From Marisediminitalea oceani (GTDB taxonomy: Bacteria; Pseudomonadota; Gammaproteobacteria; Enterobacterales; Alteromonadaceae), in contig NZ_RCUA01000007.1 in assembly GCF_003731635.1 (NCBI RefSeq), positions 62,124-126,123 on the forward strand: 64,000 nt of DNA, given 5' to 3'. The translations under genes and the position numbers were made by a program. Positions 44,165-54,484 of the stretch are shown piece by piece. The stretch's first letter is position 1, and every line of letters begins with the position of its first letter. The notes below the pieces were generated by a model. That model searched no databases, had not been told where the DNA came from, and saw only the letters and a program-made list of their open reading frames with translations.

Positions 44165-47100
44165 TTAAAAGTTAGCTCGGATCACAAATGCCAGACGACG
44201 GTCTGATTTAAACCATGAACGTCCGGCTTCCTGACCTTCATTATTTAACACCATAATGGTTTCAGACTGTGAGTTTGTCAGGTTGGTACCTTGCAGGCCC
44301 ACCGTCACATTCTCATTCCAGTTGTAGAAAATGGAACCGTCTAACTGACCGATGTCGTTATAAAAAAGCGGTGCTTTAGAGATAACGTCACGGGTGGTCA
44401 GCAGATAACGCGAGCGCCAGTTATAAGCCAGTCGCGCACTCCAGCCATTCTTTTCGTACATGGCAACCAGATTGGCAGTATGTTTGGACTGGCCCTGCAG
44501 CGGCACATTGTCGAGGCTGACCCGGATCCCGGTATCGGTAAAGTCATCACCCAGCCAGCTTTCATCTTCTACGTCGACCTCATTATTTGGCACGCCGGAA
44601 GCGTCGATGTAGGTGTAGGTAGCCTGTATACCCAGTCCGTCCCAGGGCGCTGGTAACATGTCGTAGAATTGCTGATAGGCGATTTCTACGCCGTCCATTT
44701 TGCCTTTGCCGCCGTTGGTGGTGGCATTTACCAGCGCCGACTGCACCTGACCGGTGGTTGGGTTAGTGTATTCCTGTACGGCTGCACCCTGAATAAAGTA
44801 GTTCTTCAGGTCTTTGTGGAAGTAGGTCACACTTAGTTGGCCGACTTCGGCGAAATACCATTCCAGGGCTAAATCGTACTGGGTAGACTCCATTGGTTTC
44901 AGGTATGGGTTACCCCCAGAACCTGTCCAGGCCGGCACATAGGCAGACTGAATCAGATTTGAACCTGGTTCAGGCGGATTTTCCGGATCCGGATTAGTAA
45001 TGGGACGAACAGCCTGAATTGACTCAGTGCCGAGCGTAGCCCGGTTACGGATTTCTGACATATCCGGCAGCGCAACCGCTTTGGAGAAAGCAAATCTCGT
45101 GACCAGGTCATCGGCGACTTCAACCTTCAGATTGAAACTGGGCAATAACATATCGAAGTCGGTTTCTGCGGCGAGTCGCTCTTCAGCATCATTACCAAAG
45201 TTCCGTTCGGCAGTAGACAAATAGTTACGCTGTTCGCCGATCCATCGGTTCTCTTCGGCCTCGAGGGCCTCTTCGATATCGGCGTAGTTGCCGGCACTGA
45301 TCTGGTCATTCAGCCAGTTGGTCACGATTTCAGCCGTTAAAGGTGCACCTTGTAAGTCTTCCGGTGGTGGGAAGTCAGGTACTAAATCAGGGAAAGTAAT
45401 CGCGCCAATGGCTTCACGGTCAAGTTGAACATAACGCAAACCGACGTTACCACTGTAGCGCAGTTCACCGGTGCCCTCGAAATTAACCCGTACATAAACC
45501 GCCTTATTCTCTTCAGTCGTGACGTTGACCTCGCCGGGCGTAAAGATACCGTATTTGTCATCGACGCCGGCGCGATCAGGATAAGGCTCCCAAGAACCAC
45601 CTGCCGACATATACGGACGCGCACCTGCAATAATTGAACGTACGTAAGCTTCGGTAGCGTGAATGGTTTGATTGCCTGGAATATTAGCTATGCCGCCACC
45701 GTGGAAATCAGACCAGTCTACCAGTTCAAAATTACTGCTATCCACCGGAATGGTATCAAGCCAGCCAGCCGGTGCTGCACTGCTAAATTCAGGTGCCAAG
45801 GCCCCCCAGTTCCAGCTGGTTGAGCGCACGGTTTGTTCCCGTTTGGCGTAGCGCACGCCAGATTGAACAGAAGTGAAAATGCCGTCACTGTCGAGGTGAT
45901 AAGTTGCATCCAGACGCGTGGCGAAAGAGTCACCCTCTGAACGTTCCCAGTGATCCATGGCACTGCGTAGAAAATAAGACGTAGGATCCTGGAAGTAGTT
46001 GCTGTCGCCAGCCGGGTCGCCGGTGAAGCCTGGATAATTCCCTTCGGCATAAACGTCGGGGTTTGCATCCCGGTAACCGAAGTAGGGCTCGATCAGGGTC
46101 ATGGTAGGTGTGCTGCCGGTTACGTCATAAGCCTGACCGGCAAAAGCGGCAGTATGAACCACCACATCGTCGTCGCGGGTTTTGGCTTTGATGTACTGTA
46201 CATCAGCTTCCAGTTCCAGCGCATCAGTGGCCATCCACTCAAGGTTAAACGACAGATCCTCAACCAGGGTATCGGTCTGTTTGACACGCGAATCAAACTG
46301 GTAAGGATAGCCAAATTGCGGGCGCCCGCCGCTTTCCCATGAGCGGATTACCCGGTCGTTATTGCCGTCGGCGGCGCGCCAGCCGTCAACACCCTGCACC
46401 ATGGTGCCGGAGCCAAACAGGCCATTGTCATCGAATTCAAACTCGGTGCCTTCCAGCGCACGTGTGCGGCGGTTATCTATACCGTAGTAGCCGCCCTGAT
46501 ATTTTACAGCCTGTTCGTGCCATGAAAGGGACGCATCGGAACGAATATACTGCATAGTGGCCAGCAGTGTTTCGTCTTCATTTTCCCACTGCAATGTGCT
46601 GGCGAAACCTTCCCGTTTACGATCATCAAACTTTTTCAACAGGTTCGATGCGTTTGGGATCCACACTGTACCGTTATTATCGCTCCCGGTAAAAGCTTCA
46701 GCACCCGCGAGTTCGCGAGCGTACACCTGTACGTAAGCGTCTGACTGAATACCGTGTGATTCACCGTACAGCTGAGAGTTAGCATAGTTGACTAAAAAAC
46801 CAAGTTCGCCGTTACCATCGAGGTCATAACGGTCACTGTAAAGGCCGGAAAAAGTAGGACTGCCTTTTTCGGCTACATCACCGTAAGAATAATCACCACC
46901 AAAAGCAATGACCCGCTCTTCTGAGTCAAATGGCTTGCGGGTTCGCAGGCTTACTGTCCCACCAATACCGCCTTCAATCATGTCGGCGGTCTGATTCTTA
47001 TAGATATCAACGCCACCCATTAACTCAGGCGAAACGTCCTGAAAAGAAAGGCCCCGACCACTATTAGCCGTGAAAGAGTCACGCCCGTTAAATTCACTTC

Positions 47101-47497
47101 GTGTCTGGGTCATGCCACGAATAATGGCGCCACTGCCCTCAACGCTAAAGTGGTCTGGGTCATCGGGGCCTGCAAAGCGTTCAATGGATACACCGGGTAA
47201 CCGCTGAATGGCTTCAAGAACACTGCGATCTGGCAGGGTGCCGATGTCATCAGCGGTAATGGCATCCACTACCGTATCCGAATAACGTTTGAGGTTCTGT
47301 GCATTAAGGAGATTACCGCGGATCCCCTTAACTTCAATTTTTTCTACGACTTCTTCTTCGTTCGATGCCGCTTTTTCCTGATCATCCTGCTCCTGGGCAT
47401 TCGCGCCATGCAGGGCAGAAAGGATCGTTAGTGCGACGAGGGATTTATTAAAGGTTGTAGCGTATCGGTTAGATTTGTGTGCCCGAATCCTAGCCAT
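44165..47497 (-). CDS. TonB-dependent receptor, probable xylo-oligosaccharide importer
   Basis: A 1110-residue outer-membrane receptor. ATG 47497 is chosen: GGAG lies eight bases upstream and a clean signal peptide follows (to about residue 34, GANA-QEQ). A codon at 47590 would add 31 unlikely residues. TonB box-like EKIEVKGI near residue 54, plug domain (LPDRSVLEAIQRLPGVSIER; GVDIYKNQTADMIEGGIGGTVSLRTRKP), then a large barrel ending in RANF. This subtype is common for carbohydrate uptake. The assignment to xylan products is by context. It stands alone between terminators, ready for strong, separate expression. ExbD at 23.6 kb could power it. Confidence 0.93.
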   Translation of the reverse strand: MARIRAHKSNRYATTFNKSLVALTILSALHGANAQEQDDQEKAASNEEEVVEKIEVKGIRGNLLNAQNLKRYSDTVVDAITADDIGTLPDRSVLEAIQRLPGVSIERFAGPDDPDHFSVEGSGAIIRGMTQTRSEFNGRDSFTANSGRGLSFQDVSPELMGGVDIYKNQTADMIEGGIGGTVSLRTRKPFDSEERVIAFGGDYSYGDVAEKGSPTFSGLYSDRYDLDGNGELGFLVNYANSQLYGESHGIQSDAYVQVYARELAGAEAFTGSDNNGTVWIPNASNLLKKFDDRKREGFASTLQWENEDETLLATMQYIRSDASLSWHEQAVKYQGGYYGIDNRRTRALEGTEFEFDDNGLFGSGTMVQGVDGWRAADGNNDRVIRSWESGGRPQFGYPYQFDSRVKQTDTLVEDLSFNLEWMATDALELEADVQYIKAKTRDDDVVVHTAAFAGQAYDVTGSTPTMTLIEPYFGYRDANPDVYAEGNYPGFTGDPAGDSNYFQDPTSYFLRSAMDHWERSEGDSFATRLDATYHLDSDGIFTSVQSGVRYAKREQTVRSTSWNWGALAPEFSSAAPAGWLDTIPVDSSNFELVDWSDFHGGGIANIPGNQTIHATEAYVRSIIAGARPYMSAGGSWEPYPDRAGVDDKYGIFTPGEVNVTTEENKAVYVRVNFEGTGELRYSGNVGLRYVQLDREAIGAITFPDLVPDFPPPEDLQGAPLTAEIVTNWLNDQISAGNYADIEEALEAEENRWIGEQRNYLSTAERNFGNDAEERLAAETDFDMLLPSFNLKVEVADDLVTRFAFSKAVALPDMSEIRNRATLGTESIQAVRPITNPDPENPPEPGSNLIQSAYVPAWTGSGGNPYLKPMESTQYDLALEWYFAEVGQLSVTYFHKDLKNYFIQGAAVQEYTNPTTGQVQSALVNATTNGGKGKMDGVEIAYQQFYDMLPAPWDGLGIQATYTYIDASGVPNNEVDVEDESWLGDDFTDTGIRVSLDNVPLQGQSKHTANLVAMYEKNGWSARLAYNWRSRYLLTTRDVISKAPLFYNDIGQLDGSIFYNWNENVTVGLQGTNLTNSQSETIMVLNNEGQEAGRSWFKSDRRLAFVIRANF

Positions 47498-47818
47498 GTG
47501 TACTTCTCCGCTGAGATAGAATGGAGTTATTGTTACCCATTTACTTGGCTTTGAAGCTGACCGGCTGGTGACCGCTATTTTGAAAGCCAATTATGGTGGG
47601 AGAATACTCGTTGAAGCCGGCATAACTATCAATGGGATGTTAAAATATCACAATCTAAAAACCATATATCGCAACATCTAATTAACAAAAAGCCGTAAAG
47701 GTAATATCTAATAGTCTTATTTTATGGGATTTATCGACTTTGTTTGTACTATTCTAATGCAAATTTTATGAAGATGTGGGAGTAACAAAGGATTAACATT
47801 TGTTATCCCCCAACATAC
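47498..47818. other. AT-rich upstream region of the TonB receptor gene
   Basis: 321 bp, markedly AT-rich, between the GH9 stop and the receptor start. It must hold the receptor promoter. A hairpin-like pair TAACAAA (47783-47789) / TTTGTTA (47799-47805) may end the GH9 transcript, without a T-run. TCGCAA at 47669 is a possible half-site of the pattern seen before xylB. No reading frame is supported. Confidence 0.45.
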
Positions 47819-49540
47819 TTATTTTGTAAGGGTGAGCATTGCTGCCAGCGAATACACCAATGGGGCATTCCAGTTGATAGTGACTTCGTTGGTAGAGTAG
47901 CTACACCAGTTGTCTTTGTATGAAGTTGCGGGCAACGAAGCACTGTACTGACAGTTATCCTGCTGGCCGTTTTGGGCGCCGCCCACTAAAAAGCCCGGTA
48001 CCGGCTCGGCAATGTCGTCGGCATGGGATTGGCGATGGTGGATAAAGCGTGGCGATGTTTCACCAAACCCGGTGACGTAGCTGTAGTCCACCGGATTTTT
48101 CCCCAGTACATAGTCCACAAGGCCGGTGAAGGTATGACGGTAGTCGGGGTTATTGCTCATCCGGTAGGCGCTGGCTAAAACCATAGCGTGGTTCATGGCA
48201 ACGCCGTTACTGCCCCACACAAAATCGTTGGCAGTCATGGCTGTTCTGAATGGTGATGCCTGACTGGTTTCTACCAGTGCGTCAGCGTAGTCCAGAAAGC
48301 GCGTCTTTAACGCCTGGTAGCGCTCGGCGGGAAGAGCGTTTTGGCCTTGTTCAGAGAGTAATGAAAGATAAGCTAATCCCATAGTATCAGACCAGCCCGG
48401 AGTGGACGGGGAGCCCAGATAACGCTGCGCCTCAATAAGATAGTCCTGCTCGCCGGTGGTAACAAAAAGCTCACTGGCGGCCCAGGCAAATTCATCGTTA
48501 AACGATGAGTCGCCGTATTCCCCGGTTTTTACGATTTCTGCATTCTTATAGGCTACTTGTGGATTTTCCAGTGCCCACTGCCAGGCTTTTTTCGCTGCTG
48601 CCAGAAAATTGCTTTGCTGTTGCGGATACACTCTGGCGGCTGTTGCCATTACCGCTGCAAAATTGAGTGTCGCGGCGGTCCCCTTGGCCACCACATAACG
48701 CTGCTCTGTGGCCTCTGCCGGCATTACTGCCGGGGCAAAATTTAACGTGGTGAGCTTATGAAAAACCCCGCCGTCGCTGTCCTGCATGGTTAGCATCCAG
48801 TCGAGGTTCCAGCTGACTTCATCGAGTAAATCGGGCTGGTTGTTAGTGGACTCCGGGATATTCCAGCGCCGCTGTGCATAAAAATCCGGGAAGTCGAGGT
48901 ATGCCCGCATCAGGGTATAGGTCGATATGCCTGAATTAACAATGTATTTATTGTAATCACCAGCGTCGTACCAGCCTTGGGGGCTTGCCAGGCTCACCTG
49001 CGGCTGGTTGAGGTTTATTACCTGGGTGTCCGGGTGACCGGCTTCGCGGTGCCATTTACCGGCAAAGGCCGGGTCCAGTGCCATGCCTGAACGATTGTAA
49101 TAATACGCTTTAATCGCAGCGTCATGCAGGGCACTTACACGTTGGGCAGAAATCCTGAACGTGGTGTAGTCGTTGTCGCCAACAGACAGCCGGTAAAGGC
49201 CGGGAGTAGCAATACTGCTCACGTCTGCTATAGCCACGGTTTGATCTGCCAGTGGCCAGTAGTTCGGTGAACTGGTAGTGCCTTCCAGAATTACCTGACC
49301 GCTGGCGGTATTGGTTACCCGATAAGAAAGCGCTTGCGAAGTTGTTATTACGATATGCTTTTGCTGCTGCGGCAAAAAGCCAACCTGATTGGCATAGAAT
49401 TCAACGGGCTGCGAACCGCTATCGGCGGTTGCGGAGCTGGCAGTGCTGCTTGTGCTGTTAACGCCCGTACAGGCTCCTATTGCGAAAACCAGTGATAAAG
49501 ACATCGCCAGCTTGCTGAATGAATTTAGTTTAGTGCTCAT
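47819..49540 (-). CDS. GH9 family glycoside hydrolase, lipoprotein
   Basis: A 573-residue lipoprotein (lipobox IGAC near residue 24 from ATG 49540, which has GGAG five bases upstream; 49561 is an alternative). An Ig-like CelD_N domain (about 45-135, EFYANQVGFLPQQQKHIVI) precedes the six-hairpin GH9 domain with the catalytic Asp pair in WYDAGDYNKYIVNSG and a late Glu in STNEVTINWNAPLVY. GH9 members are mostly beta-1,4-glucanases; some act on other glucans or glucosides. In this setting its substrate may be xyloglucan, mixed linkage glucan or cellulose oligomers. It follows the esterase gene with a 24-bp gap. Confidence 0.9.
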   Translation of the reverse strand: MSTKLNSFSKLAMSLSLVFAIGACTGVNSTSSTASSATADSGSQPVEFYANQVGFLPQQQKHIVITTSQALSYRVTNTASGQVILEGTTSSPNYWPLADQTVAIADVSSIATPGLYRLSVGDNDYTTFRISAQRVSALHDAAIKAYYYNRSGMALDPAFAGKWHREAGHPDTQVINLNQPQVSLASPQGWYDAGDYNKYIVNSGISTYTLMRAYLDFPDFYAQRRWNIPESTNNQPDLLDEVSWNLDWMLTMQDSDGGVFHKLTTLNFAPAVMPAEATEQRYVVAKGTAATLNFAAVMATAARVYPQQQSNFLAAAKKAWQWALENPQVAYKNAEIVKTGEYGDSSFNDEFAWAASELFVTTGEQDYLIEAQRYLGSPSTPGWSDTMGLAYLSLLSEQGQNALPAERYQALKTRFLDYADALVETSQASPFRTAMTANDFVWGSNGVAMNHAMVLASAYRMSNNPDYRHTFTGLVDYVLGKNPVDYSYVTGFGETSPRFIHHRQSHADDIAEPVPGFLVGGAQNGQQDNCQYSASLPATSYKDNWCSYSTNEVTINWNAPLVYSLAAMLTLTK

Positions 49541-49564
49541 ATTTACTCCGGCCTGAAACAAAGA

Positions 49565-51493
49565 TTAATCAGCATTGGTTGCGCTGGTGACGGCCATACT
49601 GAAAGCCGCTGCGGGAAGCCCGGTACTACTGAACAAACCGGGTTCGGGGTTATCAGCCCAGCCATAACGAACGTGAACCGGTTGACTGACCTTAGCGCTG
49701 GATAGAATCACCTTGTCGTTGCTAATGCGTACGTCAGCCCAGTAGTACTGGTTATCAGCGCCGGCAATAGCAAAGCTCTGCGTTAAGGGGGATGCTTCAG
49801 TCAGGCCCTCGCCGGTATGGCTAAAGTGCACAATGACTTTGTCGTTCTGTCGCTCTGCTGTAGTCGGTACTGGGCCCTGATAAGCAATGTCCTGGCCGTA
49901 GGCGATATTACGGGCAGCCAGTGCAAGCCGTTCTCCTACAGTAGCCTTATTGACCGGATGGATGTCGTTCCACTCTCCCACATCAAGGGTGACCACAGAA
50001 GCGGTGTTGTCAAGCGTTCCAACCTGGCGTTGCTGGTCTCGCAGAACTGCCCAGTTACTTTCAACCGGCTGAGCCCGGCGAGCCATAAAATTGGTTAGCT
50101 GAACAATAATGAAAGGCATGTCTGGCTGTTGCCACTGGCCACGCCAGTGATTAATCATAGCCGTGAGCCTGTCGGCGTAGTCATGGGGTGCGCCGCTGTT
50201 CGATTCGCCCTGATACCACAAGGCGCCTTTAATCGGAAACCGGGTCGCCGGCGCTATCATGGCGTTGTAGAGCCCCGTTGGCTGCCAGCGGATAAAGGTG
50301 GAACCTTTCAGACGGGGCATTTCGGCCGCAACCTTATAGTGCCATTCGCCAGCCAGTGGGTAACGCGCCTTGTCGGTGCCTAAAAAGTAAGCTTTATCCT
50401 GCACAAAACCGGTGGAGCCGCCGCCGGAAGTAATGCGAATAGCAATCACATTATCGCCCTTTTTAAGCATGTCCGGCGTAACATTGTAGCGCCGTGGAGG
50501 GTACTGATAACCTGTGCCGCCAACTTCATGGCCGTTGATATACGCCGTGTCGGCGTCAACAATGCGTCCTAATCGGAGTGTGACAGGCTCCGCGGGAACT
50601 TCGTCCAGGTGAATTGTTTTTCTGAGCCACCAAACACCAATAAAGCCTTCGCCGTTAGTTGGCAGATTGCCGGGCAGGGTGATTGATTGCCAGTCGCTGT
50701 CGTCGAGGCTCGGGTCATACCAGGTGGGATCAGACTGTAACCCTTTATCGGACTGATGGAGTTTTGCATACCAGGCATCTGAACGGGCTTTATCCTCTTT
50801 GCGGGTTTGCTCGTCGACTGCCGGATCGGCAAAGCGTTCACCGGCGGCAATTTTATCCGGATAGGGGGCTAGAATGTCTTTGTGCATCCAGGCCTCAATC
50901 GGCGAGCCGCCCAGCGACGCATTAACAATGCCTATGGGCACATTCTGATCAAGGTGGATCTGGCGGGCAAAGTAGTAAGCTACGGCTGACAGATGGCGAA
51001 TGTTTTGCTGCGTGGCACTACGCCACTGACCGCCGCTGTAATCGTTGTTCTGGCCATCGAAACGATAGATATCGGGCACCGTGAACTCGCGAATAAGCGG
51101 AAAGTCGGCTTCGGCTACATCGAGCGGGTAGGCCTCTTCAACACGGGCCATGGTGAGCTCCATGTTTGACTGCCCGGAGGTGAGCCACACATCACCAAAG
51201 TACAGGTTATTAACGGTGAGGGTGTCGTTGCTTTTGATAACAAGCTGATGGGGGCCACCGGCGGGTTGGGCTGGCAACTCAAAGCGCCATTTGCCGTTGC
51301 TTGCGCTGGTTTCACCCAGCAGTTCGCCATTAAAGAAGATTTGAACCGGTGCTTTTGAGTCTGTGGTGCCGGTTAACGGAACAGGCTTATTGCGTTGTAA
51401 CACCGCGTTGTCTGAAATAAGCCGGTGTAATGTGGTGGCAGCCCCTGCACATTGCGCGATAAGACAGGTACATAGCAAAAGTAACCGAATCAA
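49565..51493 (-). CDS. SGNH sialate O-acetylesterase-like protein (putative acetyl xylan esterase)
   Basis: A 642-residue exported esterase with a signal peptide (cleaved near AGA-ATT). SGQSNMELTM near residue 108 is the nucleophile block; WYQGESNSG near 430 and a late D..H pair (NDIHPVNK) complete the SGNH/CE6-like set. A jelly-roll-like insert (about 250-370) is typical of sialate O-acetylesterase family proteins. In a xylan locus it would remove acetyl groups from xylose units. The start is TTG 51493, with AAGGAG seven bases upstream and no usable ATG. Operon with GH9. Confidence 0.88.
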   Translation of the reverse strand: MIRLLLLCTCLIAQCAGAATTLHRLISDNAVLQRNKPVPLTGTTDSKAPVQIFFNGELLGETSASNGKWRFELPAQPAGGPHQLVIKSNDTLTVNNLYFGDVWLTSGQSNMELTMARVEEAYPLDVAEADFPLIREFTVPDIYRFDGQNNDYSGGQWRSATQQNIRHLSAVAYYFARQIHLDQNVPIGIVNASLGGSPIEAWMHKDILAPYPDKIAAGERFADPAVDEQTRKEDKARSDAWYAKLHQSDKGLQSDPTWYDPSLDDSDWQSITLPGNLPTNGEGFIGVWWLRKTIHLDEVPAEPVTLRLGRIVDADTAYINGHEVGGTGYQYPPRRYNVTPDMLKKGDNVIAIRITSGGGSTGFVQDKAYFLGTDKARYPLAGEWHYKVAAEMPRLKGSTFIRWQPTGLYNAMIAPATRFPIKGALWYQGESNSGAPHDYADRLTAMINHWRGQWQQPDMPFIIVQLTNFMARRAQPVESNWAVLRDQQRQVGTLDNTASVVTLDVGEWNDIHPVNKATVGERLALAARNIAYGQDIAYQGPVPTTAERQNDKVIVHFSHTGEGLTEASPLTQSFAIAGADNQYYWADVRISNDKVILSSAKVSQPVHVRYGWADNPEPGLFSSTGLPAAAFSMAVTSATNAD

Positions 51494-51513
51494 ATTATGT
51501 CTCCTTCAGAAAC

Positions 51514-51544
51514 AAAAAAAGTGCAGAGGTTGTCTGCACTTTTT
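51514..51544 (-). terminator. Rho-independent terminator between xylA and the esterase gene
   Basis: A 12-bp stem (A-run, GTGCAGA / TCTGCAC, T-run) with loop GGTTG and seven T on the minus strand. It separates xylBA from the esterase/GH9 operon. Confidence 0.92.
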
Positions 51545-51560
51545 AAGTAAAAATAACGAC

Positions 51561-52880
51561 TTAGCGGAAGATAACCTGGTTAACCTGGTTTTCCAGCAGT
51601 TCCTGACTGCCTGACACCTGTCTTGGGTTAAGCTGCTGCTCAGTGGTTAAGCCGGCCAGTGACTCCAGAGAGAAAGCACCGTTGAGGATTTTCTCGCCCA
51701 GCTCGCCGTTCCAGCCTGCGTAACGCTTGGCTTTCGCATCGGCAATAAAGTCGTTTTCAAGCATTGCTGCGGCTTTTTTCAGACCCAGAGCACAGGTATC
51801 CATACCACCAATATGGCCGTGGAACAGATCTGCCGCATCAATACTCTGACGGCGTAACTTGGTGTCGAAGTTAAAGCCACCTGAGGTGTAACCGCCGTTT
51901 TTGAGAATTTCGTAACAGATCAGTGTCATTTCTTCCACGCTGTTAGGGAACTGGTCAGTATCCCAGCCTAACTGTGCGTCACCGCGGTTGGCATCAATCG
52001 AACCGAACACACCCAGTGCAAATGCGGTGGCAATTTCGTGGTGGAAGGAATGGCCGGATAACGTTGCGTGGTTGGCTTCGATATTGACCGCGAACTCTTT
52101 TTCCAGGCCGAATTCTTTCAGGAAGCCATAAACGGTTGCCGTATCGTAATCGTACTGGTGTTTAGTTGGTTCCTGAGGTTTTGGCTCTATCAGCAGCAAA
52201 CCGTCAAAACCGATTTTGTGTTTATGCTCCACTACCATATTCATAAAGCGGCCAAGCTGAGCACGCTCACGCTTGAGGTCGGTATTGAGCAGCGTTTCGT
52301 AACCCTCACGGCCACCCCACAGTACATAGTTAGCACCGCCAAGGGTTTTAGTGGCGTTCATGGCGTGAAATACCTGAGTTGCTGCGCGGGCAAAGATCTC
52401 CGGATCCGGATTGGTCGCTGCGCCTGACATATAACGCGGGTGACTGAAGACGTTAGCAGTGCCCCATAACAGTTTCATGCCGGTGGCTTCCTGTTTGGCC
52501 GCCAGTACTTCCGTCATTTCGCTGAAATTACGAATATAGTCGTTAACGCTGTCACCTTCTGGCGCTACGTCAACGTCGTGAAAACAGTAGTACGGTGCGC
52601 CGAGTTTGCTGAAAAACTCAAAGGCGACATCCGCTTTTTGTTTTGCCCGCTCCATAGCATCGCCTGGCTGTAACCAGGGACGGTCGAAGGTATTGCCACC
52701 AAACACATCGGCGCCATCCCAGCAGAAGTTGTGCCAGTAACAGGAAGCAAAGCGTAAATGCTCTTCCATGGTTTTGCCTAACACCACTTCTTTGGGGTTA
52801 TAGTGTTTGAATGCCAGTGGGTTAGTGGACTCAGCACCTTCGTACTGGATTGGGCTGATGTCCTGGAAAAAATCCGCCAT
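51561..52880 (-). CDS. xylA: Xylose isomerase
   Basis: A 439-residue cytosolic enzyme that converts D-xylose to D-xylulose with Mg2+ or Mn2+. [19 protein letters not shown] carries the metal Glu and the active-site His; [20 protein letters not shown] carries further metal ligands. Length matches E. coli XylA (440). AGGAG precedes the ATG. It follows xylB by 110 bp, in which GATTGC-N9-GCAATC (52921-52941) is a possible second regulator site. Confidence 0.97.
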   Translation of the reverse strand: MADFFQDISPIQYEGAESTNPLAFKHYNPKEVVLGKTMEEHLRFASCYWHNFCWDGADVFGGNTFDRPWLQPGDAMERAKQKADVAFEFFSKLGAPYYCFHDVDVAPEGDSVNDYIRNFSEMTEVLAAKQEATGMKLLWGTANVFSHPRYMSGAATNPDPEIFARAATQVFHAMNATKTLGGANYVLWGGREGYETLLNTDLKRERAQLGRFMNMVVEHKHKIGFDGLLLIEPKPQEPTKHQYDYDTATVYGFLKEFGLEKEFAVNIEANHATLSGHSFHHEIATAFALGVFGSIDANRGDAQLGWDTDQFPNSVEEMTLICYEILKNGGYTSGGFNFDTKLRRQSIDAADLFHGHIGGMDTCALGLKKAAAMLENDFIADAKAKRYAGWNGELGEKILNGAFSLESLAGLTTEQQLNPRQVSGSQELLENQVNQVIFR

Positions 52881-52990
52881 AGTTAACTCCTGAGTGGGCC
52901 GAATGGCCCGTTATTTTGATGATTGCTAATACTGTGCAATCGGCGTGTATTCGACAATTATGTAAACTTCATCGACTTTTGTGTTTTTTG

Positions 52991-54448
52991 TTAAAAATGT
53001 GAATGAAGTGAAAAGTATAGCTCGCGGAACTGCTGGCGCCGCTGATCGTAGTAGTTTTTAAGCGCAGAATCAGGCTCGTAGCTGGCAACCAGCTCTGGTA
53101 CCGGGCAAATATCACTAACCGGTGTTTGTGGTGAAACACCCAGCTGTGCCAGCCTGGCTGCACCTAAAGCCGGCCCTACATCACCGCCTTTGCGATAATT
53201 CATGGCAATGCCGCTGACATCGGCCAGCAACTGACGCCAGTAAGTGCTTTTAACTCCGCCGCCAATCAGACTAATCCCGTCTACCTGGATGCCACAGCCG
53301 TGCACCGCGTCGATACCGTCGGCCAACGCCATAGAGACGCCCTGCACCACAGCCTGGGCCATATGCGCCCGCGTAGTGGAAGCGGTTAATCCAAAAAAGC
53401 CAGCTTTGGCGTTGGGATTGTTATGTGGTGTGCGTTCGCCGGTTAAATAAGGCAAAAAGAACGGCGTATTCGGATCATCCGGCCGGGTATTGTTAACCAC
53501 GTCGTCAAACAATTCGGCAACGGAGCTGTAACCAGAGTTTTTGGCAAACCAGTCAAGGCAGCTGGCTGCGCTAAGCATTACCGACATCAGGTGCCAGCGG
53601 TGTCCTACGGCATGACAAAAGCTGTGTACCGCCGATTCCGGATCGCTGCGGTAATCATTGGTCACCGCAAAATAAACCCCGGAGGTGCCGAGCGACAGCA
53701 TGGCCTGGCCGGCATCAACAATGCCACAGCCTACTGCTCCTGCTGCATTATCGCCGGCGCCTGCCACTACCGGAACAGCATTCATGCCCCAGCGTTTGGC
53801 TGTCTCAGCTGTAAGGTAACCGGTGATCTCGTTACCTTCATAGAGCTTTGGCATGTGCTTCTCACTTAAACCACAGGCCATCAGCATGGATTTGCTCCAG
53901 CTACGCTCACCGGTGTTCAGCCAGCTTGTACCGGCCGAATCTGACATGTCAGACGCAAACTCACCGGTGAGTTTATAGCGCAGGTAGTCTTTCGGTAGCA
54001 GGACCTTATCCACCTGTTTAAAAATGTCCGGCTCGTTTTCTTTTACCCACAATAATTTGGGAGCAGTAAATCCCGGCATCACCAGGTTACCAGTGATTAC
54101 CCGTGCTTTTGTTACAGTGCTTTCCAGCGTTCGGCACTGCTCTTCACTGCGACCGTCATTCCATAATATCGCCGGGCGTAACACCCGGCCCGCTTTATCC
54201 AGTAGGGTAGCGCCGTGCATTTGCCCTGCCAGACCCAGCGCCTTAACAACCGATAAGTTGTTACGCTGCTTTAATTCATCCAGTGTTGCACAGGTTGCTG
54301 TCCACCAATCCTCTGGATTTTGTTCAGACCACAGCGGTTGCGGTATGGCTACCGTTAATGAAGAAGACGCTGAGTCCACCACTTTACCGCTTTCATCGGT
54401 CAAAATGGTTTTGACACCTGATGTGCCAAGATCAATACCAATATACAT
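52991..54448 (-). CDS. xylB: Xylulokinase
   Basis: A 485-residue FGGY-family kinase that makes D-xylulose 5-phosphate for the pentose phosphate pathway. YIGIDLGTSGVKTIL opens the fold; GQMHGATLLD near residue 75 is the sugar-binding site; GAGDNAAGAVGCG near 235 and LGTSGVYF bind ATP; SLIGGGVKSTYWRQLLAD is near 390. ATG 54448 is chosen, with GAGAG five bases upstream; a GTG at 54460 would add four residues. It heads the xylBA unit, divergent from xylR. Confidence 0.97.
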   Translation of the reverse strand: MYIGIDLGTSGVKTILTDESGKVVDSASSSLTVAIPQPLWSEQNPEDWWTATCATLDELKQRNNLSVVKALGLAGQMHGATLLDKAGRVLRPAILWNDGRSEEQCRTLESTVTKARVITGNLVMPGFTAPKLLWVKENEPDIFKQVDKVLLPKDYLRYKLTGEFASDMSDSAGTSWLNTGERSWSKSMLMACGLSEKHMPKLYEGNEITGYLTAETAKRWGMNAVPVVAGAGDNAAGAVGCGIVDAGQAMLSLGTSGVYFAVTNDYRSDPESAVHSFCHAVGHRWHLMSVMLSAASCLDWFAKNSGYSSVAELFDDVVNNTRPDDPNTPFFLPYLTGERTPHNNPNAKAGFFGLTASTTRAHMAQAVVQGVSMALADGIDAVHGCGIQVDGISLIGGGVKSTYWRQLLADVSGIAMNYRKGGDVGPALGAARLAQLGVSPQTPVSDICPVPELVASYEPDSALKNYYDQRRQQFRELYFSLHSHF

Positions 54449-54484
54449 AGTTACTCTCACCGGAAAGATTAGGCGCTTATGCTG

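Noticed and set aside
44165..47590. Frameshift or pseudogene in the TonB receptor, given many overlapping short frames
   Set aside because: The long minus-strand frame is intact from signal peptide to terminal aromatic strand; the short frames are shadows.
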